Shown here one piece after another: positions 43,356 through 52,501 of a stretch of 64,000 nt of DNA (the stretch's first letter is position 1; every line of letters begins with the position of its first letter). The stretch is from NCBI GenBank assembly GCA_965140365.1, contig OZ223196.1; one strand, given 5' to 3'. This DNA is from Hydrogenovibrio sp965140365 (GTDB lineage: Bacteria; Pseudomonadota; Gammaproteobacteria; Thiomicrospirales; Thiomicrospiraceae). The notes below the pieces were generated by a model. It was not told where the DNA came from, ran no database searches, and worked only from the letters and a program-made list of their open reading frames with translations. The position numbers and the translations under genes are program-made.

Positions 43356-44927
43356 ATGCTTAAACAAATCGCTATCATCCCCGTCCTTTTCTTCTCGGTT
43401 TTATGGCTGTCGAGCTGTAGCACCCCGTCCACAAAAATCGAAACCGTCGAAAAGGTCATGACCGACCCCAAAAGCAGCGCGGCCGAAAAGCAAGCCATTC
43501 TGCTAGAGCTTGAAGGCGCGATTCGAGAGGCTAAAAAGCGCCAGGCCTGGCCGGATTATATTCAATTGAGCCAATCGCTATGGCAAAAAGTCGGCCCATC
43601 CGATCAGCTCGCGATTGAATACCAAATCTGGTCCACGCTAAAGCAACTGCCGCCGAAAACCCTGGCACAATTACAAGCTCAGGCAGAAACCAATCAAAAC
43701 ATTGAACTACTCGACTGGCTCGCATTGGTCGAGGCCACACAACAGCGCCCGATTTGGCAAAAACAATCCCTGCAAGATCTGGCCGAGTTCAATACCGGCG
43801 CGCTCTACAACGAACATTTACTCCCCCAACTTCAAACCCGACTGAAGCACCCGGTTTCCGTTAAACACCTTGCCGTGCTCCTGCCGTTCAGCGGTCAATA
43901 CGCCAACATCAGCGAACAGATTCGTGACGGCATTCTGAAAAACCACTTCGCACACCAACGCGATACCATCATCCGCTTTTACGACAGCTCGGATTTGAAC
44001 AATCTCCAACAAACCTATTTAAACGCCGTTCACCAAGGTGCCGAATGGATCATTGGCCCACTCACCAAAGAAGCCGTGGAAACCTTAGCCGCCTTAAAAC
44101 CAAACAACCTGATTGCCTTGAATCACGTGGAGCAAAGCCAGGTGAAACAATTCAATTTCAAATCGGAATCCGAAGCGTTTCAAATCAACCAGAAACTGCA
44201 ATACAACAATATGAAACGCATCGGCATACTTACCAGCACCGCCAATTCCGATGCCGCCCTGGCCTCGCAAATCGCCGGGGACTGGAAACAAACCAAAGGC
44301 CATGTCGCGGTACTCAAAAGCTACCCAACCAAAAACCCGAATCTGCGTAAAGCCCTCGGCAGCGTCATCAACGAAACCAACAGCCAAGCTCGCAAAAACA
44401 ACCTTTACTGGCTGTTCCGGGAAAAAATTGAATTCACGCCTCGCACCCGCCAAGATTTAGATGCCATCGTGCTGGTCGGTAACACGCGCCGCTTGGGCGT
44501 TTTCAAACCGCAGTTCAAATTTTTCGAACTGGATTTACCGATTTACGGCACCTCGAAAATCACCCCGGCTCAACTGGATAAAACCCCGGCCAATCGCGAC
44601 CTCAGTGATTTGATTTTCCCAACCATGCCCGCCGCGCTTAAACCGACGCCGCTCAACACACCTTTTGAAGCCTTCGGTTGGGACAGCCTGACCATTGTCA
44701 TGAATCAGGACAACCTGGCACCCGGCGTTTGTTTAAACAACGGCATGACGGGAAGGCTCTCCATTCAGGAAAACGAAATCGACCACGACTATGTCTGGGG
44801 CAAATACAGCTCGGCAGGCCTGGCTGAAAAAGCGCCTGACATTCGACCATCCGAAACACAAGAAACAACACCGGAAACACCGCCACAAGAAACCGGCTCC
44901 AACCTATTGGAAACGGCGCAAAACTAA
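43356..44927 (+). CDS. lpoA: LpoA-like outer-membrane lipoprotein, activator of PBP1A
   Basis: A 523-residue lipoprotein with lipobox LSSC (Cys21). The N-terminal part is helical (TPR-like, 30-150); the C-terminal part is a periplasmic-binding-protein-like domain of the LppC family (HLAVLLPFSGQYANISEQIRDGIL, about 170 onward, and FGWDSLTIVMNQDN). In enterics LpoA activates peptidoglycan synthase PBP1A. It overlaps yraN by 1 bp. CCAGGCCTGG at 43541-43550 codes for RQAWPD, and GCAGGCCTGG occurs at 44814. Confidence 0.9.
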   Translation: MLKQIAIIPVLFFSVLWLSSCSTPSTKIETVEKVMTDPKSSAAEKQAILLELEGAIREAKKRQAWPDYIQLSQSLWQKVGPSDQLAIEYQIWSTLKQLPPKTLAQLQAQAETNQNIELLDWLALVEATQQRPIWQKQSLQDLAEFNTGALYNEHLLPQLQTRLKHPVSVKHLAVLLPFSGQYANISEQIRDGILKNHFAHQRDTIIRFYDSSDLNNLQQTYLNAVHQGAEWIIGPLTKEAVETLAALKPNNLIALNHVEQSQVKQFNFKSESEAFQINQKLQYNNMKRIGILTSTANSDAALASQIAGDWKQTKGHVAVLKSYPTKNPNLRKALGSVINETNSQARKNNLYWLFREKIEFTPRTRQDLDAIVLVGNTRRLGVFKPQFKFFELDLPIYGTSKITPAQLDKTPANRDLSDLIFPTMPAALKPTPLNTPFEAFGWDSLTIVMNQDNLAPGVCLNNGMTGRLSIQENEIDHDYVWGKYSSAGLAEKAPDIRPSETQETTPETPPQETGSNLLETAQN

Positions 44928-45286
44928 TGGGCTGGTTCAGCCAGAATAAAGGACGGCAAGCGGAACAAAACGCCAAACACTGGCTGAACCAACGCGGCAT
45001 TAAAATCCTCGCCGAAAACCATCGCTGCAAAGGCGGTGAAATCGACCTCATTGCACTGGATGCCGACAGCACCTTGATTTTCATTGAAGTCAAAGCGCGC
45101 CAAAACCGCGGTTACGGCCACGCCACCGAGTTTGTCGATACCCGCAAACAACAGCGCATCCGGCGCTGCGCCGAAGCTTTCCTGCTTCAACACAGCAATT
45201 ACCAAAACCACGCCATGCGTTTTGACGTTCTCGCCTTTCACGACAACACGTCAAACACACCGGAATGGCTGCAAAACGCCTTTTAA
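44927..45286 (+). CDS. yraN: YraN family putative endonuclease
   Basis: A 119-residue UPF0102 protein with a restriction-endonuclease-like core: GRQAEQNAKHWL, RCKGGEIDLIALDAD and FIEVKAR supply the E...D...E-x-K pattern. The substrate is unknown. The ATG at 44927 overlaps the stop of lpoA, and the pairing lpoA-yraN next to rsmI is common in gammaproteobacteria. Confidence 0.9.
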   Translation: MGWFSQNKGRQAEQNAKHWLNQRGIKILAENHRCKGGEIDLIALDADSTLIFIEVKARQNRGYGHATEFVDTRKQQRIRRCAEAFLLQHSNYQNHAMRFDVLAFHDNTSNTPEWLQNAF

Positions 45287-45313
45287 CGTCGGCTTTTTGC
45301 AGACCAAGCTAAA

Positions 45314-46009
45314 TTACTTCTCCACCACCAAACGCACAAAACGATCATTGCGATAGCTCAAACGGTCCACCAATTTGAAGCCGCCGAGTTCCAACATATA
45401 CACAATATCATCCGGATGATAACGATTGTGTTCCTGAAAATGCTCAAACGCATCTTCCAAATCCGCCACCGTAGTGTCCTCGCCCCACACTTGAGTTTCG
45501 GTATAACGGTGCTCCAAATAATCTTTCAGCGGCTGTCGCACCACATCCACCACACACAAACGACCGCCGGGTTTCAACCAATCGTACGCCGCCTTAAACA
45601 TTTTGATCGGCTGCGTCAATTCATGCACCACCATATTCGCCATCACCATCGACACGCAACCCGGCGCAATGTCCGCCTGTGGAAGATTCAAATCGTCTTG
45701 GACGATGCGGGCATTGTTCGGCAGCTCGACGGTATGTTCCAACATATAAGGCGCCGCTTCCAGCCCCGTGACCGTCGAATCGGGATAACGCCGCGCACAA
45801 TCCCGCACGAACTGCCCGATGCCCGCCCCCATATCGACAATGCCATCGCCGGTTTGATGGTTTGCGGCCACCGTCGCTTCCCAAAACTGCCAAAAGTCGT
45901 CATCATGACGTCGTTCATAGCTGCTGGAAATGGCCTGCCGGGCTTGAACAGCATTGCCACCGTGATGTTTTAAAATTTGTTGTTGCGTTTTTTCAATCGA
46001 CACACTCAT
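45314..46009 (-). CDS. Class I SAM-dependent methyltransferase of unknown substrate
   Basis: A 231-residue Rossmann methyltransferase. Motif I is IVDMGAGIGQFVRD (about residue 56-69); motif II/III residues are seen around TGLEAAPYML and MANMVVHEL. It resembles generic small-molecule methyltransferases; the substrate is unknown. It is convergent with yraN, 27 bp apart, and lies 7 bp after the AddA-like gene, with which it may be cotranscribed. Confidence 0.82.
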   Translation of the reverse strand: MSVSIEKTQQQILKHHGGNAVQARQAISSSYERRHDDDFWQFWEATVAANHQTGDGIVDMGAGIGQFVRDCARRYPDSTVTGLEAAPYMLEHTVELPNNARIVQDDLNLPQADIAPGCVSMVMANMVVHELTQPIKMFKAAYDWLKPGGRLCVVDVVRQPLKDYLEHRYTETQVWGEDTTVADLEDAFEHFQEHNRYHPDDIVYMLELGGFKLVDRLSYRNDRFVRLVVEK

Positions 46010-46016
46010 CTCACTT

Positions 46017-49000
46017 TCACTCTTCCGGTTTCACTTCCACCCAGGCATCCAGCGCGGTGAAGTACAAAATCCACTTCTGCGGCCGTTCTTCCATGGCCTT
46101 AAACAAATCGCCGTACCGTGCCAATTGCGGTCGGTAAACAGCCACCTGCTCTTTAATAAACATGTTTCGGTCTTCCTCAGACGCCCCCGCTTCCAACCAG
46201 CTGGTTTTATAATCCACAATCCAGCGAACGCCTTGGTCATCGACAAAGGTGCGGTCCACAATATGATTGGCCTGCCCGGCCTCGCTGATCGAACTCAACG
46301 CCAACTCCACCGCCGACTCGGCATGCGATGGCTTCAAAGCCCAAATCAGCGATTCGTTGTGGACGGCGTTTTGCAATGAACGCATGACCCGAGCCATCGC
46401 CGTTTCCAGTAATTCGCCGTTCAAGCCATCTTGCGATAGCTGGTGCCGATAAAAAGCGTCATAACGGATTAATTCCAACTCTGTCGGTACGCCCTGGGCC
46501 ACCCAAATTTCCAGCATTTTATGCACAAAATTGCCGACACTTTTCGCCAGCAATGTGATTTGCCAGTTCACGCGTTCCACGCCGCTATTAGAAGTAACAT
46601 TCGTCGCCGAATCCCCCTCATCACGACCCGCTTCATCGTCAGGCATCAAGGTTTCCGTCGCACCGCGCTTCAACCAATCCGGCATCGCCACCGCGGATGA
46701 GGCAAACCCCGTTCGCATCAACGGCAATCGGCTGACCTTCGGGATAATCGCACTCTCTTCGATTGCTTCCTCCGAGGGCGCATAGTGCGTCAACAACGTC
46801 TCGAATTCGGCCTGTACCTGCGGCCACAAACAGTTTAATAAGCTTTTGGCCGGCGGTGCTAACGGCTGGTCGCCATCCAATTGTTTGGCCGACACCGTTA
46901 CCGACCCCAGCAAATGCAAACGGCGCTTGGCCCGAGTCGCCGCCACATAGAACAAGCGCCCCAACTCGTAATCCTGTTTCACGCTGTCGGTACGTTTAAT
47001 CAAATTCACCAGGCCGGGTGAATTGCTGGCCTGCGCCGCCTTGCCTTTTTGCTCAAAGGGGGCAATCACCAAACGGTTGTCATCACCGTCGGTGCCTTTA
47101 AACGACAACCAGGACAATAAGGTTTTGTCGTCTGAACGCGGTTTACGCCCCAGGCCTGGCAGAATCACGGTGTCGAATTCCAGCCCTTTGGATTTATGCA
47201 TGGTCATCAATTCCACCCGACCGCTTTCCGGCGAAGCATCCGGCAAAGCAAACAGTTTTTCCAGCGTGTCCGCCAATCCGGCGGCGGTCAACGCCTGAGC
47301 GTCGTTTTGCGTTTGTAAGGCATTGAGCATCATCCAATACGCCTCGACATTCTGCAACGCCAGTTCCGATTCCACCGTCTGGGCACCGTCCAATTCCAAC
47401 CAGGCCTGACGCACCACCTGCTCTAGCCGGAAGGAACCCATCGACTTCAAGGCTTTATCCAAAACCGACCAGGCCTGCCCCAAACGGGTTTGACCGGGTT
47501 CCGACAATTTCAACCTGGCCTTTATGCCCTTTAGGGTGTGGTTGTTTTCGTCACAGACCGCCGCTTGCAGACTTTGCCAAACCGGGGTCTGATAATAATC
47601 GTCGTTTTCGCCCAACAGCGCATACAAATCGGCCAATGACAAACCGACCAGCGGCGAACGCAGCAACGCAATCCAAGCCGGACGATCGCCCAAATGCAGC
47701 AATGCGCGTGTCAAGGCTTCGCAATCCTGAATTTCCTGGCGCTCTTTCAGGCCTTCCAATTCCAGCGCCCGGAAACGAATGCCCGCTTGTTTTAAACGCA
47801 CCGCAATGGGCATCAGGTGCGAACGACTCCGCCCCAACACGCCGATGGCCGCGCCCGGTTTCAAGTCCGGCAAGGTGGTTTGGATGATATCGACCGCCGC
47901 GTCGGCTTCCTCTCCCGCCGAGCGTTCCAAAGCCCAATTCGCACGCACCGCCGGTTCGGCGTTATCGGAAAACGCTTTAGCCAAGGAATAACACACTGCG
48001 CCCTGCTCGATGACGCTGTGTTTCGGAAACACCTCGGTAAAGGTTTGATTGACCCAATCCACCACGCCCTGAGTGGAACGGAAGTTCACCGTCAGGCTCA
48101 ACGGCGTCAACGCCACCTGCCCCAAGCGCCCTTGCCAGGCCTGTAGGAAATTGCCCACTTCCGCCTCACGAAAACGGTAAATTGACTGCATCGGGTCACC
48201 GACGATAAACAGGCTGTGATTGTCTTCTGAGGTCCAACCGGCCACCAGTTTTTTCACCAATTCATACTGCGCCACACTGGTGTCTTGGAATTCGTCGATG
48301 AGCAAATGCTTCAAGGTATAATCCAGCCGTTCGGCCAAATCGGTCGGTTCCAGTTCCGTGCCGAGCGCTTGCGACGCCGCCTGCGCCACTTCAATGAAAT
48401 CCGCTTCGCCCTGTTGTTGGAACGCCAGTTTCAAATGGGCCACCGCGCGACGCAGCAACGCAATCAAATGCCGCAGGCTTTGCCATTGGTCATCGTTATA
48501 GTGCCCGTCCGGCAGTTGCCGCAACTCATGTAACGCTTGTGCCATATCGCCGCGCAAATCGGCCAGAGCAAAATCCGACAAAGCCTCCAAAAAGCCGTCT
48601 TTATTGGCTTTGTTTTCGCCTTTTCCGGCCGGAAAGCCCTGCGCTTTATTGACGGTTTTACGGCAAGCCGGGTCGCTTTTCGTAAGAATCCAATCGCCCA
48701 GTGTGCGCCAAACCGATAAATCCGTTTCCGGCGACAAAACGACCCCGGCCAAACATTGCAATTGCGGCTGATCATTGCCCGCGGCAAATTCGGCGTAATC
48801 GCATAATGCTTGCAATTTGCCCAGGCCTGGCGACAGTCGCTGCACCGCTTGTTGTTGCTCCTGCGCCACCAACAGCGCCAAGGCATTCTCCAATTCGGCC
48901 CGCTCCTCGGCTTCATCCTCGGAACCGTATTGCAACAGCGCGCCCATCCATTGGTCGCGTTTAGCCAACATGCCCACCAACAGGTTTTCTGCGGTTCGGA

Positions 49001-49610
49001 AAGAGCCGTTCACCAGCCGCAACAGGCTCGCCACCGCTTCACTGGTTTGACTGTCTTTCAACGCCTGACGCGCGGCCTGTAAATACAAGGTGTCCGGCGA
49101 CGAGGCCATCTGCGGCTGAGTGCCGAGTCGCGACAACAGCGGCATTTGCTGCACCAGATAACCGTTCATGGAATCAATGGTGCGAATTCGCAAGCGGTTC
49201 GGGTTATCCAGCAATTGCCAACCGCGCTGTGTGGCATTTTGCAAAGCGGCTTGCGCCAATTGCCAGGTGTTGTGATCGTAAAGCGAGGCCGTTTCCGGCA
49301 GGGGTTTCTGGCCGTCGGCCAAGGCTTCGAAAATCCGTTCACGCATTTCGGCGGCGGCCTTTTTGGTAAAGGTCATGGCGACAATCTGTTCCGGCGTCTC
49401 CACCTGTGAGAGCAACGCCAAAAAGCGCTGGGTCAGCAAAGCGGTTTTCCCGGAACCGGCCGGTGCCTGCACAATAAAGGAACCTTGCGGGTGAATCGCT
49501 TGATAACGGGCTTCACCATCCGGCAAGGCGGTGTCCAATTGCACCTGCGCCAAAGGGTTGATTGGGGTGTATAACGGTGTGTTCAGCGATGCGCTCGACA
49601 ATGCGTTCAT
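46017..49610 (-). CDS. addA: AddA/RecB-like helicase-nuclease (UvrD-type with PD-(D/E)XK nuclease)
   Basis: A 1197-residue SF1A helicase. Walker A APAGSGKTALLTQRF (about 49-63), LLIDEFQDTSVAQYEL (Walker B), FIVGDPMQSIYRFR, TMHKSKGLEFDTV and VAATRAKRRLHLLG are visible; the C-terminal nuclease is IVDYKTSW. It should process double-strand breaks with its AddB partner for RecA loading. It overlaps addB as ATGA. Two exact CCAGGCCTGG copies (47150, 48821) plus three near-copies (47400, 47469, 48135) lie in the gene. Confidence 0.9.
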   Translation of the reverse strand: MNALSSASLNTPLYTPINPLAQVQLDTALPDGEARYQAIHPQGSFIVQAPAGSGKTALLTQRFLALLSQVETPEQIVAMTFTKKAAAEMRERIFEALADGQKPLPETASLYDHNTWQLAQAALQNATQRGWQLLDNPNRLRIRTIDSMNGYLVQQMPLLSRLGTQPQMASSPDTLYLQAARQALKDSQTSEAVASLLRLVNGSFRTAENLLVGMLAKRDQWMGALLQYGSEDEAEERAELENALALLVAQEQQQAVQRLSPGLGKLQALCDYAEFAAGNDQPQLQCLAGVVLSPETDLSVWRTLGDWILTKSDPACRKTVNKAQGFPAGKGENKANKDGFLEALSDFALADLRGDMAQALHELRQLPDGHYNDDQWQSLRHLIALLRRAVAHLKLAFQQQGEADFIEVAQAASQALGTELEPTDLAERLDYTLKHLLIDEFQDTSVAQYELVKKLVAGWTSEDNHSLFIVGDPMQSIYRFREAEVGNFLQAWQGRLGQVALTPLSLTVNFRSTQGVVDWVNQTFTEVFPKHSVIEQGAVCYSLAKAFSDNAEPAVRANWALERSAGEEADAAVDIIQTTLPDLKPGAAIGVLGRSRSHLMPIAVRLKQAGIRFRALELEGLKERQEIQDCEALTRALLHLGDRPAWIALLRSPLVGLSLADLYALLGENDDYYQTPVWQSLQAAVCDENNHTLKGIKARLKLSEPGQTRLGQAWSVLDKALKSMGSFRLEQVVRQAWLELDGAQTVESELALQNVEAYWMMLNALQTQNDAQALTAAGLADTLEKLFALPDASPESGRVELMTMHKSKGLEFDTVILPGLGRKPRSDDKTLLSWLSFKGTDGDDNRLVIAPFEQKGKAAQASNSPGLVNLIKRTDSVKQDYELGRLFYVAATRAKRRLHLLGSVTVSAKQLDGDQPLAPPAKSLLNCLWPQVQAEFETLLTHYAPSEEAIEESAIIPKVSRLPLMRTGFASSAVAMPDWLKRGATETLMPDDEAGRDEGDSATNVTSNSGVERVNWQITLLAKSVGNFVHKMLEIWVAQGVPTELELIRYDAFYRHQLSQDGLNGELLETAMARVMRSLQNAVHNESLIWALKPSHAESAVELALSSISEAGQANHIVDRTFVDDQGVRWIVDYKTSWLEAGASEEDRNMFIKEQVAVYRPQLARYGDLFKAMEERPQKWILYFTALDAWVEVKPEE

Positions 49611-52390
49611 GCATCCTCCTCCGAGCCTTGCCAGCCGACTTGCGCCAACTGGCTTTTCACTTCCGGCAATCGCAACGCTAAAGCACCGGCGGCATAGGCC
49701 AAATCCTTTTCATCGCGGAAGGTCATTTCCGCACGGCCCTGCTGAATCGATTCGGCCAAGGCTTCGACTTCATCCCGTAAGCCGTTCAGGAAGTCCGTCC
49801 AGGTGACACCTTCATAATCGCCGCCCGATTTTTCGGATTCTTTGGCAAAGACCAACTGCGAGCGGTCTTTCAACATCACACCCTCGTCGGCCACCAAAGT
49901 ATTAAACCGAACCCCGTCGTCGCTGTGCAGGATGCCATAGCCCAAACCGGCCACCGCATCGCGATAGGCGTGCAGATACACCGCCAGTTGCGGCGCTTCA
50001 ATCGGCTCTTTCAATAAATCTTTCACGGACGCTTTGCCGGTTTTGTAATCAAGGATGACCGACACGGCTTCGCCACTGTTTTCGCATTCCTCGGCCAATA
50101 CCGCATCCACCCGGTCGATTTTGATTTTGAATTCAATGCCGGCAATCGTCGGCGTATGGACTTCTTCAAACGCCACCACTTTAAAGCCGGGCCGCTGTTT
50201 TTCTAACGCCAGCCAATTCATCAGTAGCTCGGTAATGCGTTCTTTTTCCAAGGCCAGATAGTGGTCGTCGAACTGTTGCATCAGTGGCTGCATCGCCTCG
50301 TCCAATAACGTGTGTAACTTGGCGACAAGGCTGTCGTCGTCCAAGGCCAGCAAGGCGTTTTGGGTTTGCACGTCACGCCAAAAAGCTTCCAATACCTCAT
50401 GCACCAAGGTCCCGAGATGGTTGGCGCGCAAGCCTTCGGCCACGTCTTCCAATTGCTGACGCGCGCCCAGCCGGAAATCGATAAACGCCATCAGCGGGCA
50501 TTTGTTTTGCGCCGTCAAAATCCCGGAACCGCCCGGCGCGCGTTCGCCCAATGGAATCGGCGGTGCTTGGGCGTCTTCTTCCCATTCAATCGGAGCGGCT
50601 TGCTGATATTGTTGCTCGGCAAGACTGCGATAGTCGCGCGCCGGATAGGGTTCGGCCATCGCCAATGCCGGCAAATTCAGTAACGGTGACGGTAAAGCGA
50701 CGCGGTCTTCCAATTGTGTGGCGTATGACCAGACGACCTGCTCGGCGGACGCCGCCAAACGGCGGGTGATTTTTTGGGCATACTGCAACTCGCGCTGGGC
50801 ATCGGCGCGCGGCACGGCCCGTTCGCGTTGCAGCTGCATCGGCAAGAAAGGATTCGGGCTGGGCGGTCGCGGCCAGGCTTCGTCGGTCAATCCCATGACC
50901 CATAAGGCATCGAAGGTTTGTCCGCCGGCTTCGAGCATCCCCACCACCTGAATGGGGACAACATCTTTGGTTTGGGGTTGATGCACGGTTTCGGCCACAA
51001 ACCGTTTCAGCAAATTCAGCCAGGCCTGGGCGTTTTGGGCTTCGTCGCCCAGATGCAGCTGCGAAAAGCGACCGAGGCATTCCAAAAAGGCTTCTTTCTG
51101 TTGGGTTTCAATAGTGGTTAAGGCGCGCTCCTGGCGTGAAACGCCCCATTGGAATTGTTGCAACACCCGTTCGACCCGTTCCAGAAAGGCGTGCAACGAT
51201 AGGCGCCCTGTGTATTTTCGGTCAGAAGGCTTGGCAGATATTTTTTGCAACACCGTCATCAACGGCTTGGGCAAAAGGGTCGGCCAGTGGTTTTCCTGCT
51301 GTTCCAGCCAAGTCACCAAATTCGGCCACTTAAAACTGGCCCATTGCAGCCGCCGCAACTGGGCATCGGCTTTCTGTCGCTGTGGCAAGGCCCCCAATGT
51401 AAAGGGCGACACCAGCCAGGCCGACCAGTCGGCGTAGCTTAAGCGTTTATCCGGCAAAAGCGCCAGGTTCAAGGTTTGCAAGGCGTTTTGCACAATCGGC
51501 GTGTTCGCCAAGGATTCGCCGAGCGAGACGTTATACAACACACGGCGCCCGGTTTTTAATGGTAATGCCTGACCGAAGAGTTGAAACAACACCTCATCCA
51601 ATAAGGCACTGAATCCTTGTTGAATGTCGTTGAGGTTCGGTGCCACCACACCGATTCGAATATCTTTGGCCCCTTTGGTTTCGCCGAGGCGTTGCAGGGT
51701 TTCGGCACACCAGAGCGCCGCTTGTTGCATTTCGTCCTGCGGGTTCATGGCGGCGTAACGCTTTTGCGGCTGGGCTGGTGTCTCATCCGGCTCTACGATC
51801 ATGACCTCATTACCGGCTTCCCGCAGTAGGTTCATCCATTGCTGCATAAACGACGTGATTTCGTCAAAACCATGCAGCATAAAACGCGTCGATGTGACCG
51901 GACGTTCCTGCAACCAATGTAATCGCCATTGCATCGTCAAGACATCGTCTTGCCAGTTCTGTTCTTTCAGCCGCTTCTGGTAACCGCCTTTCAAGGCCAG
52001 AAACAAACGCACTTCGTCGGTTTGGAAAATTGTTTGTTCATCCTGGTCATCGAAATATTCCGACCAAAAGCACCAGGCCTGGTAGAGTTGTTTGGCGGTA
52101 GCCGTCTCATTCAGCAACGCCAGTTGCGGCTCGGCTTGAATTTTGTCATCCAGCAAAGATTCCCAAATCAATTGGGCTTCAAACGCCGACAAGCGTTTGG
52201 CGGGCCAGGCGTCCAGCGCCAAGCGCCCGCTTAACAAAGTTTCCTGCTCCCATTCCTGCCACCATTGGCTCCAAGTCATCACCGCCGGGGTTTTCGCCAC
52301 GGATTGCGTCGTCCATTGATCGGCCAGTAAGGCTTGTTTCAAAAAGCCGGTTAAACGGCTATTGGCGGTAATGTGAATGGTTGGCATCAT
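49607..52390 (-). CDS. addB: AddB-like PD-(D/E)XK nuclease subunit
   Basis: A 927-residue protein with an inactivated helicase-like N-terminal region and a C-terminal nuclease with LGTLVHEVLEAFW and ILDYKTGKASVKDLL. It belongs to the proteobacterial AddB-like group that partners AddA-like enzymes in place of RecBCD. No Shine-Dalgarno is evident before the two adjacent ATGs. CCAGGCCTGG copies at 51020 and 52073 code for QAW. No sign of recC or recD is present nearby. Confidence 0.85.
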   Translation of the reverse strand: MMPTIHITANSRLTGFLKQALLADQWTTQSVAKTPAVMTWSQWWQEWEQETLLSGRLALDAWPAKRLSAFEAQLIWESLLDDKIQAEPQLALLNETATAKQLYQAWCFWSEYFDDQDEQTIFQTDEVRLFLALKGGYQKRLKEQNWQDDVLTMQWRLHWLQERPVTSTRFMLHGFDEITSFMQQWMNLLREAGNEVMIVEPDETPAQPQKRYAAMNPQDEMQQAALWCAETLQRLGETKGAKDIRIGVVAPNLNDIQQGFSALLDEVLFQLFGQALPLKTGRRVLYNVSLGESLANTPIVQNALQTLNLALLPDKRLSYADWSAWLVSPFTLGALPQRQKADAQLRRLQWASFKWPNLVTWLEQQENHWPTLLPKPLMTVLQKISAKPSDRKYTGRLSLHAFLERVERVLQQFQWGVSRQERALTTIETQQKEAFLECLGRFSQLHLGDEAQNAQAWLNLLKRFVAETVHQPQTKDVVPIQVVGMLEAGGQTFDALWVMGLTDEAWPRPPSPNPFLPMQLQRERAVPRADAQRELQYAQKITRRLAASAEQVVWSYATQLEDRVALPSPLLNLPALAMAEPYPARDYRSLAEQQYQQAAPIEWEEDAQAPPIPLGERAPGGSGILTAQNKCPLMAFIDFRLGARQQLEDVAEGLRANHLGTLVHEVLEAFWRDVQTQNALLALDDDSLVAKLHTLLDEAMQPLMQQFDDHYLALEKERITELLMNWLALEKQRPGFKVVAFEEVHTPTIAGIEFKIKIDRVDAVLAEECENSGEAVSVILDYKTGKASVKDLLKEPIEAPQLAVYLHAYRDAVAGLGYGILHSDDGVRFNTLVADEGVMLKDRSQLVFAKESEKSGGDYEGVTWTDFLNGLRDEVEALAESIQQGRAEMTFRDEKDLAYAAGALALRLPEVKSQLAQVGWQGSEEDA

Positions 52391-52501
52391 GAAGGAATCG
52401 GTATCACTTTTCAGTCAGTCTAAGTCAATTTGAGTCAAACTCAAAGGATACCAAAAATTACGACGTAAGACTGCCTTTTGGCGCCAGAGATTAAGCCGAG
52501 T

